A stretch of 31,285 bases of DNA from contig JAYMTA010000329.1 in NCBI GenBank assembly GCA_036897625.1, positions 1-31,285 on the forward strand, read 5' to 3'. Positions within the stretch are counted from its first letter, which is position 1. Each line of letters opens with the position of its first letter. The notes beneath the pieces are model-generated. The model worked only from the letters and a program-made list of their open reading frames with translations, was not told the DNA's origin and made no database searches. Below are positions 23,905 to 31,285 of the stretch, in pieces. The DNA comes from Pelargonium cotyledonis (Eukaryota > Streptophyta > Magnoliopsida > Geraniales > Geraniaceae). Made by a program: the position numbers and the translations under genes.

Positions 23905-24670
23905 GCTGACATATTAGCAGATGACAGAGAAGGAAAACGAAGAATCCTCTTCAAATTTTGAAGACACACAGGGCTTATTGCTTGAAATTGAAATCTTCTA
24001 AGATTAGACGATATATGCCAGGGTCAGCCCCTCACTGACCGAACAGAAGCCGAATTGTCCTACTAAAGCAAGAGACTGTTGCTAGTATAGTAGCGAAGAG
24101 AGTCGATTTGGAAGAATTGCATAGAACCAGGCGTCGAAGACGCCTCTATAGTAGCTGTTTTCGTGCGTTAGAAAAGAAATTTCCTTGATTTCTCTTGTAC
24201 TTTGATCCTTATAGGTTTGTTAGAGTTTTGTAACTGTCTTGTATTCACATTTGTTAAGTGAAGTTATGAGTTTCACTTTCTGTCAAATAAAAATATATAG
24301 TGTATGATGGGGGCTAATTATTTCAAATATATAATATTTATATTCTTTACATGTCAAGGTTATTTTTGGTCTTTACAATATTTCAAAACACGTTTAACCC
24401 CTTTTTGCCTCATTTTATCTTATAGAGAGTTCATTAATAAAAAGACTAGAATTGGAATTTGAGGCCACTTAAATAGAGTGTAGGGGCCAAAATGATGAAA
24501 AGAAAAATACAGTGTACAAGAAAGAAAATGTCAAAAGTCGGGGGACTCCAGAGCAAAAACTTCCTCTCTATTAATCTCCAAATATAATGACGATAAGGTT
24601 ACAGTTGCATGCATATAGGCAAAATATGTGGATGATTCTTGGTTTAGTCTTGAGTCTTTGAGGGACAGAA
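23905..24670. other. PAT11 3' UTR and spacer to the DUF177 gene
   Basis: The 3' UTR probably extends to near 24300, where AATAAA occurs at 24286-24291. It contains a perfect 7-bp GC-rich stem AGGCGTC-gaa-GACGCCT at 24129-24145. The remainder is AT-rich and leads to the leader of the next gene. An in-frame TGA at 24659-24661 limits that gene's start. Confidence 0.55.
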
Positions 24671-26844
24671 ATGGCAAAAGCTGGCCATTTGTTATCAGCA
24701 AGGAACATCTTTCCAATTCCCAGTCCCCACCCAGTTGGGCAGGCCAAATCCTTCAAGGTGTTGAGTCAAGCTCCCAAAAATGGAGCTTCTCCAAAAAAAC
24801 AAAATCCACAGCCACTGGTAATGTAAACACAGACGACCTCTCTTCTTCTTCTTCATCTATACTCTCATTTTGATGTGTTTGGTGTGGACAGATTAGGAAA
24901 AAAGGTTACAAGGCTCCTCGCAGGTTGATCTCGATATCAACATCACATGGGACATGGCAGAGTGAATGGACAACTGACCATGTTTGTTCTCTCCGAGACC
25001 TTCAGCTAGATGATTTGGCTAAAGATGACCAGAAAAATGAGAAGGTCTTCATCACTCTCTCCATTCAAGAGGTGATATTCATTTCCCTTAATCTTCTAGT
25101 TAGCATATTGCTCATTAGTCCTGTGTTTAGGGTTCTTGGAATTTTTCAAGAATTGGTGGTTAGATGATACAAAGCTCATTAGTCCTGTTTAGGTTTCTTG
25201 GAATTTTTCAAGAATTGGTAGTTAGATGATACAAAGCTCATTAGTACTGTTTAGGTTTCTTGTAGTTTTTCTAGAATTGGTGGGTTTTTCAATTCATGTC
25301 TCTTCAGATTTTGTGCTGCTAACCACCTAATCCTGCAAAACAATGCTTTTCACGGCTGAAGCCTCCTCCGATTCCTAGGTTAGAAGAATGTCGTAATGTG
25401 AATGTAGATGGAGTACTTTTAGGTGACATAATGCTCATTAGTCTTGTTTATAGGTTTCTTAGAAATTTTCAAGTATTGGTGGGGTTTTTTGTCCATCTTA
25501 TTGTGCTCATATCCATTATTTTCAATTCAAGTCTTGAGGATTTGAACACATGATACTCCTGGAGATTCATTTCTCCCCACTGAGGGTGATCTCTTTGTGC
25601 AAAACGAAGCTTCGTTCTCCAATCTGAAGCCTCCTCCCGAGCCTGAGTTAGATCATGGTGATGACTTAATACTGTAAGCACTGAATGTCGTGATGTGAAC
25701 GTAGTTTGTCACTTTTTGTGCCTTAGTAGAGGTAGTGTCTATCCTCTCTTTTCGTTATGCGCTTTGCTTAACGGGCTTAATGGTAAAGCTCAAGTTTTGT
25801 GTACTTGCTCACTCCCAAAGAGGGGGGCCACGTGCACGAGGGCAAGAGTCATTTTCTCTTACTGATCAAATGAGTAAACTCAAGATCACAAGTTAGCAAA
25901 CTTTAACTTACGCCAAGGCTCACCCTCTAGTTTCAATCAAATCTCATTCGCAGACCCAAAGAGAGTAAGGACTAGAAAAACAAAGCAACAAACATGTCAT
26001 ATAAATGTCAAAAACTGAACAATAGGTTATGAGTCTAAACTCTAAACTGTTAGAACATGTCATTTAAATGTCTGTCCTCTCTATTTGACTAGCACGCAGC
26101 CTACGGCTTCTCTGTGGATGGAAAGATCGTAACATCTTTAACCAGGACATGCAGCAACTGCTATTCCTCGTTCTGCAAAGAGGTATGTACTTTCCATTAT
26201 CCTCCAAAACTTGAAGTTGCTGATACGGTTTGATAACAGCAAGTCTAGCTAGCTCATTCTTCTGTCATTTGTATACCAGATTGACACAGGCTTTCATGTT
26301 TGGATCCTACCGTCACCTACAATCAAACACAATGATCAATTACCTGAAATAGGGGGCGATGATCCATCATTAAGTCTCTAAAATCTCTCTTTTGCACATG
26401 CATGTATACAAGAAACAACAGCAATAACACAGAGTTTATATTTACAGGTGATATATGTGAAACCTGGACAAGAAGCAGACTTGGATTCAGTTGTACAAGA
26501 GACAATCAGGCTGGCCATTTCGGTACAAGTAAGAGTTGCACATAAATGTCAACTTTGAGCAAATACTAAATCTTGGAAATAATATGTAAAATGAATCTGT
26601 TTTGAAGGATACTTGCTCAGATTCGTGTGAGAAGTCCGAGCCTGAACTGGTTTGTAAGTGACACAAACCATACATATATATATACGTCTATTATTAATTG
26701 AGTTGCATCTATAGATACATTTTCGGATGTTAAAGCTGCTATGAGTTATCTGCAGATTTTGGACAAGAACACACTGATTCTGCTGAGAAGAGGTGGCCTA
26801 AACTATTGGAGCTTAAGAAGAAAATACAGAATTCCAAACCGTAA
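24671..26844 (+). CDS. Chloroplast YceD/DUF177 protein (plastid 23S rRNA accumulation)
   Basis: Plant homologue of bacterial YceD; DUF177 proteins are needed for plastid 23S rRNA accumulation and embryo development. Seven exons: 24671-24817, 24892-25071, 26093-26182, 26280-26369, 26448-26528, 26608-26653 and 26756-26844, giving 240 residues. The N-terminus (MAKAGHLLSARNIF, rich in Ser, Lys and Pro afterwards) is compatible with a transit peptide. The family core follows: APRRLISIST, AYGFSVDGKIVTSLTRTCSN, a CxxC-like CSNCYSSFC, LPEIGGDDPS, VIYVKPGQEADLDSVVQETI and CSDSCEKSEPEL, ending RWPKLLELKKK. The start is the first ATG after an in-frame TGA. Oddity: after GGDDPS the expected donor reads TTAAGT, not GTAAGT, so as written the gene may be mis-spliced. 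Assignment to the A or B paralogue is uncertain. Confidence 0.85.
25110..25285 (+). repeat. Tandem repeat, three copies of about 63 bp
   Basis: Units start at 25110, 25174 and 25236 with gctcattagt, then ctgtttaggtttcttggaat, then ttttcaagaattggtggtta. Copies 1 and 2 are nearly identical; copy 3 has diverged and is cut short. A fourth, separate copy lies at 25433-25484. Confidence 0.85.
25236..25704 (+). repeat. Larger diverged tandem duplication enclosing the short repeats
   Basis: Copy A (25236-25407) and copy B (25433-25704) share in the same order gctcattagt, ggtttctt, ttcaattca, tgcaaaac, ctgaagcctcctcc and aatgtcgt.atgtgaa.gtag. Copy B is about 100 bp longer because of an indel in the middle. 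Confidence 0.65.
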
Positions 26845-26909
26845 TTTTGTGAAGCGGAGTGTTATGTGTATAATAGAGTTTCCTCCTAAATTTGTACAAT
26901 GACCATATA

Positions 26910-27003
26910 TCTCAAAACCAGTGCTATATTTCCTATGACCGTTTGTCTCAAAATGAGTGTTATATTTCTTTGAAGTTTTGTTCCAAGATAAGTGTCATTT
27001 ATT
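26910..27003 (+). repeat. Three diverged short units resembling the left-edge Stowaway MITE interior
   Basis: Units tctcaaaaccagtgctatat, tctcaaaatgagtgttatat and ttccaagataagtgtcattt follow one another. The middle unit closely matches gtcccaaaatgagtg in the element at 1-90 (minus strand), so this may be a decayed relative without recognisable ends. Confidence 0.45.
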
Positions 27004-27060
27004 TATTTTTATGGATAGCTAATATTATCCTTATAATCAATCAATCAATCACTTAGTTAA

Positions 27061-27179
27061 TATCATTTAAATTCGTTAGTAATGAGGATTGATGTAGGAA
27101 CCAGGATAGTCGACTACATTGGTACTAGTATCATTTAAATTAGAGATTGATGTAGGAACCAGGAGAGTCGACTACATTG
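27061..27179 (+). repeat. Direct tandem duplication of about 68 bp
   Basis: tatcatttaaatt, then gattgatgtaggaaccagga and gtcgactacattg, occurs at 27061-27128 and again at 27129-27179; the second copy lacks about 16 bases. Divergence is low, so it looks recent. Confidence 0.85.
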
Positions 27180-27304
27180 TCGATTGTCTATACAGTAAAT
27201 TTGCACTACAGTTTTGGATTTTTTTTTTTTAAATCACAGTTTTGGATTTTGGTCATATACTAATAATACTACAACAGTAAAAATATTACATCTAATTCAA
27301 AAAA

Positions 27305-30300
27305 GTGGTCTGACTCCATCTAGAGGTTCCCTGTTTTAGGGTTTTTGAGTAGCTGTTCCTAGGGTTTTGTCCATTTGTGACGGCGGTAATAGGGGTAGGG
27401 GTGGTGTCAGCGGGAGATCTTCGGAAGCAGGCCGACGAAGGGGCTCCAGGTACGTTTTTTTCGATTTCGTGTTGGTTGGGGTTTCTGTTTTTTTCTCTGT
27501 TTTGCTTCGGGGTGTTGGACCCAGATTCGTCGATCGGGGGCACGATCTAACGGAGTCTCTGTCACGGGTAACGTTTGAAGGAGGGGTTTGTCGGGTGTGG
27601 CTCGGGAGAGTGAGCCAGCGGGGGAAGAGGGGCTCAGTGGGATTGTTGGTGGAGGAGAAGGGTGTTCTGGTTGGGAGTTGTCGGGGAAGGGATGCGGCGA
27701 TTAAGAGAGAGGGCCGAGGGAGGTTTCTGGTTTCGGGGGCTGTTCGGTGGGGTGGGGTTTCCGGGTATTAGGCGGTGAACGGCGTGAGGTGGTGGCAATT
27801 AGCTGGGGTGGTGGCTTTGCTTTTGATCAGTGATGGGGGTTCTGGTTTGGAATTGTCGGGGTATAAGGGGCTCTAGAGCACGGGCGGGCCTTCACAGATT
27901 GGTCAGGGAGAAAAGACCTTTCTTGGTTATGTTGATTGAAACTAAGGCTGATAGAGCGGAGATGGAGACCATTAGAGCTATGTTCAATATGGAGTTTTGT
28001 TACTCGTGGGATGCCAGGGGTAGGATTGGAGATCTGCCTCTTTTATGGGATACAAGGGTCCGTATAAAGCTGCTGGGTAGCTCTGATCATCACATTGATG
28101 TAGAGGTCAACATGCGAGAGTGGGGCCAGTGGAGGTTTACAGAATATTATGGGGAGGCGGATTGGAGACGAAGGTCTGCTTCATGGGATCGGATAAGGGA
28201 GTTAACTGGACAAAGTAGACTTCCGTGGTTGTGTGCGGGAGATTTTAATGACCTTCTAGATCAACGGGAGAAGAAGGGTGGCAGAGCTTACCCTGATAAT
28301 TTTATTCGAGGTTTTTCTTTGGCCCTAAGAGATGCAGGCCTTGTTGATTTGGATTATACATGTTATGGTTTTACGTGGAGGAAGGGATCGGGGAGGAGAC
28401 CCGAGATGGATGAGAGATTGGATAGAGCCGTTGGGAATGGGGAATGGATCGCAAAGTTCGGATTTTGGAAAGCTCATTATTTGCCGTTTTTTATATTAGA
28501 TCATGCTCATTTTCTAGTAGGGCCGGGAGCCAAGTCTAGGGGTTCGTTTCGTCGTTTTAAATTTGAAAATATGTGGACCAAGGATAAGGCTTGTGAGGAG
28601 GTGGTAAAAGTAGGGTGGAAGGGTACCACTATCCAGAACAGGTTACACAATTGTGGACAGGAGCTTAGGAAGTGGGGAGGTCCGTTGGTTAAAAAGGTGG
28701 ACTCGGCAGTAGCAAAACAGGGGAGACTGTTGGAGCAACTAAGTACTAGGTCGGATATTTGGAGGCGAGATAGAGCTGACATGGCTTGGGAGAAGTATTT
28801 GGAGCTTCTACATAAACAAATGGTTTACTGGAAACAGAGGGCAAAATCTCATTGGCTGAAACATGGGGATTGTAACTCAAAATTTTTTCATAGGGCAGCT
28901 TCGGTTTGGAGAAAGATAAATCAAGTCTGGAGGATTATGAATAGTCGTGGAGTTTGGGTGGAGGGACCGGAGGAGGTTCAGGGGAGATGGTATCCTTTTT
29001 CGCAAAATTTTTCCAGGCTAGGGAGGTGGTGCAGATGGAGAGACTTGTGAGTCTGGTTCCCAATCGGGTGTCATGGGAGGATAACGTTGAGCTGGATAGG
29101 AGGTTTACGGCCGAGGAGATAAAGAAGGCCTTGGACTTAATGCATCTGGACAAGGCTCCAGGCCCGGATGGTTTCAACCCTGGCTTCTTTCAAAGGTATT
29201 GGCAGGTTGTGGGTCAGGATGTCACGTCGGCTTGTCTGCGTATATTGGAGGAGGGGTCCATTCCTGAATATCGTAATGAAACCATCTTGGTTCTTATTCC
29301 AAAGAAGAAGATTCCCTAGACAGCGGCTGACTTCAGGCCTATTGCGTTGTGTAATGTATTATATAAGATTCTGTCTAAAGTCATCGCTAATAGGATGAAT
29401 GTGGTGCTCCATAAGGTGATCTTGGACAATCAGAGTACTTTCTTTCCTGGTCGGCTGATCACGGATAATATTTGTGTGGCAAATGAAATGTTCTTCGGGA
29501 GATGATGACGAGGTTAGATTTCTCACAGAGGTGGATCAGGTTAGTTATAAGTTGTGTGTCGACGGTCTCATTTGGAATAGAGGTGGGCGGGGGTCTCTCG
29601 GAATCTTTCAGGGCATTGAGGGAAATATGGAAAAGAGATCCTTTGTCCCCATATCTCTTTCTCCTGGTAGCAGAAGGCCTTACTACGATTTTGAGACATA
29701 AGGAGGAGTTGGGTGAGCTAAGCGGGTGTAGAGTCTTGAGTGCGGGTCCATCAGTCTCCAATCTTCTGTTTGTCGATGGTGCATTAATTTTTTTCCGGGC
29801 AAAGAAGGATGAGGCTTTATTGATTCGGGATGCGTTAGCCCTATATGTGGACTGTTCAGGTCAGAGGGTCAATTTACAAAAATCGTCTGTGATGCTTAGC
29901 CCAAGGATTGACCTGGTGTTAGGAGAACAAGTTAGGCAGTGTTTGGGGGTGTTTGGGGGTGGAGAGGGTTGAAGCTTTTGGGAAATTCCCTGGGGGTGCT
30001 GGGGTATGATGGAGGTAGTCGGGTGGCGTTATTTGATTATTTGGTCCAACGAGTTCAAGCTCAGGTATCGTCGTGGTCGGTCAAAGCTCTGTCTAAGGCG
30101 GGTAAGGAGGTTCTTCTTAAAGCAGTCATTCAGGCGGTTCCATCATATTGTATGAGGGTCCATCAACTTCCAGTTACCACTTGCAAGAAGATTGAGGGTG
30201 TGGTCAGCAAATATTGGTGGAACTCCGGGAAGAGATTGAAGAAGAGTCTTCACTGGAAATTATGGCAGAAGATGAGTAGACGTAAGGTGTGTGGGGGGCT

Positions 30301-31285
30301 GGGCTTTAGGGACATTCATGCTTTCAATCTTGCTCTATTGGGTAAACAACTCTGGTGTATTGAGTATAACAGGGATTCATTGCTCAATAGGATGTTCTGA
30401 CAGAAGTATGTGTTGGGGGGTTCAGTCTTCCGGGCTCAGGCAAACGGGGGGGATAGTCAAATATGGAAGGGTTTTTGCGAGGCTCGTGACGTGTTACTCT
30501 GCCAATGCGCATTGAGGGTTGGAGATGGTTTTGACATTAGGGCCCTATAGGACCCTTGGGTCCCCAGAATTGCGTGTTTCATTCCTAGGGTGAAGGAAGC
30601 AATGGTGGGGGTGGTTCCTGTGACGGTTCGAGTGGTGGAGTACATGGAGTATGGGCGGAGAGAATGGAATGAGACAAAAATTCGTCAGTTGTGTGATAAG
30701 GAGTCCAGTGATGCGATTCTAGATATTCGTCTCAGTAGAGTGGCTTGCTGTGACAGTTGGTATTAGCATCCAGACAGGAAAGGGCACTATTCGGTGAAGA
30801 GTGGATATCATAGTATTCGGGAGGCATGGGATATGGGTCAGGACGAGGATCCAGTCTAGAGAAGCATTTGGGTGGCGCATGTTCAGGCTAAAGTGAAACA
30901 TTGCTTGTGGAGAGCGGTCTCAGGATGCCTTCCGGTGAAGGAAAGACTTGTTAGTAGGCAAGTGGATGTAGAAGTGGAGTGCCCGCGGTGTAATGGTGAG
31001 GCTAAAACCGTGGAGCATGCGTTTTTGCGTTGCCCATATGCATTGGGGGTTTGGGAACGGCTTGGGCTGAGGGCTTCGGCTTTTGGAGCAGTCTCTTTCC
31101 GTACCTTCCTGACAGATGTACTGAATAGACAGGAAGGGGGTCTGTTGGAGAGGGTTATGTATGCTTGCTGGAGCCTGTGGAAGGCTAGGAATGACGGCGT
31201 CTGGAAGGATAAATGGATTCCTATTGAGGATACTATTAGCATGGAATTCTGTACCCGTGCAGCTTGGCTTGCGGCCAGAGAATCC
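27305..31285 (+). mobile_element. L1-type LINE retrotransposon, decayed, continues off the right edge
   Basis: A G-rich, gene-poor 5' segment (about 27305-27830) is followed by an ORF2-type polyprotein with endonuclease, reverse transcriptase and zf-RVT regions. The 5' boundary is placed where AT-rich flank changes to tagggtttttgagtagctgt; it is approximate. No CCHC-type ORF1 was recognised upstream of ORF2. Base composition is clearly more GC-rich than the neighbouring gene. The 3' end and target duplication are outside the window. Confidence 0.85.
27833..31285 (+). pseudogene. LINE ORF2 pseudogene (endonuclease, reverse transcriptase, zf-RVT)
   Basis: The AP-type endonuclease runs from MGVLVWNCRGIRG through IETKAD, CAGDFND, TWRKGSGRRPEMDERLDRAV and LDHAHF. 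A frameshift near 28981-28984 (GGGG run) leads into the RT region: DKAPGPDGFNPGFFQ, NETILVLIPKKK, a TAG at 29318-29320, then [15 protein letters not shown] and [11 protein letters not shown]. After CVANEMF a stop and a deletion remove the block with the first catalytic Asp; the frame resumes at RLDFSQRWIRL. The second catalytic motif reads FVDG (29769-29780) in place of F/YADD. Another frame change lies near 29940. Further stops occur at 30398-30400, 30548-30550, 30764-30766 and 30857-30859, several at expected Trp codons. A zf-RVT motif CPRCNGEA...VEHAFLRCPYA lies at about 30980-31050. An RNase H domain, if present, is beyond the edge. The element cannot encode active RT. Confidence 0.88.

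Larger units (their letters stand above)
25072..26092. other. Second intron of the DUF177 gene, 1021 bp, repeat-rich
   Basis: Much longer than the gene's other introns (74-102 bases except this one). Most of its first two thirds is made of nested tandem duplications (25110-25704). Borders gtgata and actag are acceptable but not strong. Confidence 0.65.
26845..27304. other. DUF177 3' flank with short tandem repeats
   Basis: Contains the 3' UTR and two repeat blocks (26910-27003 and 27061-27179), then AT-rich sequence up to the apparent 5' boundary of the LINE. No gene seen. Confidence 0.6.

Noticed and set aside
25530..25600. tRNA-derived SINE-like promoter boxes (minus strand, gtgttcaaatcc and ctcagtgggga)
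   Set aside because: The B-box-like match is imperfect, A/B spacing is short, and no SINE body or tail could be defined; the region is part of a local tandem duplication.
25765..25800. tRNA-like stretch (gggcttaatggtaaagctc)
   Set aside because: No complete cloverleaf, no T-arm match at the right distance.
27367..27771. Gly/Arg-rich 134-codon frame before the LINE ORF2
   Set aside because: Composition is a by-product of G-rich sequence; no nucleocapsid or other motif, and no evidence that it is ORF1.
28507..28782. Minus-strand open frame inside the LINE
   Set aside because: Antisense shadow of the endonuclease/linker region.
1..31285. CRISPR array, phage or prokaryotic defence genes
   Set aside because: All coding content is interrupted by spliceosomal introns and belongs to plant families; repeats present are MITEs, microsatellites and local duplications.

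Overview
This window is nuclear DNA from a flowering plant, most likely a eudicot and possibly an asterid. The genes have many short exons and AT-rich introns with GT-AG borders. The encoded families are plant-specific, and plant MITEs and LINE relics lie in the introns and spacers. I cannot name the species from sequence alone.

Layout. Positions 1-11855 (minus strand) hold most of a MAP3K-epsilon kinase gene. Twenty-one coding exons (1186 residues) are visible, and the last part of the C-terminus lies beyond the left edge. A 1.3 kb AT-rich spacer carrying an inverted-repeat element separates it from a divergent gene at 13154-19489. That gene encodes a 1098-residue protein with a signal peptide, a thioredoxin-like domain and an AlgH/UPF0301 (DUF179) C-terminus. 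A DHHC protein S-acyltransferase of the PAT11 type follows at 21140-23904. Next is a small gene for a chloroplast YceD/DUF177 protein at 24671-26844, a family needed for 23S rRNA accumulation. The right end, from about 27305 to past the window edge, is a decayed L1-type LINE.

The four genes belong to unrelated processes: cytokinesis and polarity signalling, a secretory-pathway redox-fold protein, membrane protein lipidation, and plastid ribosome assembly. They do not form an operon-like system. From memory, the thioredoxin/DUF179 gene and DUF177 genes are also near neighbours on Arabidopsis chromosome 3, so part of this order may be old synteny.

Most notable observations: (1) two conserved exon boundaries lack a GT donor, one in the kinase gene (3053/3054) and one in the DUF177 gene (26369/26370), each one base from a usable donor; (2) an RTE-type LINE fragment lies in an intron of the thioredoxin gene; (3) two related Tourist-like MITEs with 3-bp target duplications share one kinase intron; (4) the LINE has lost its reverse-transcriptase catalytic motifs; (5) the thioredoxin-AlgH fusion is an understudied architecture. 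I saw no prokaryote-type defence system, CRISPR array or tRNA/rRNA gene. All exon models were built by hand from reading frames, splice borders and remembered family sequences.
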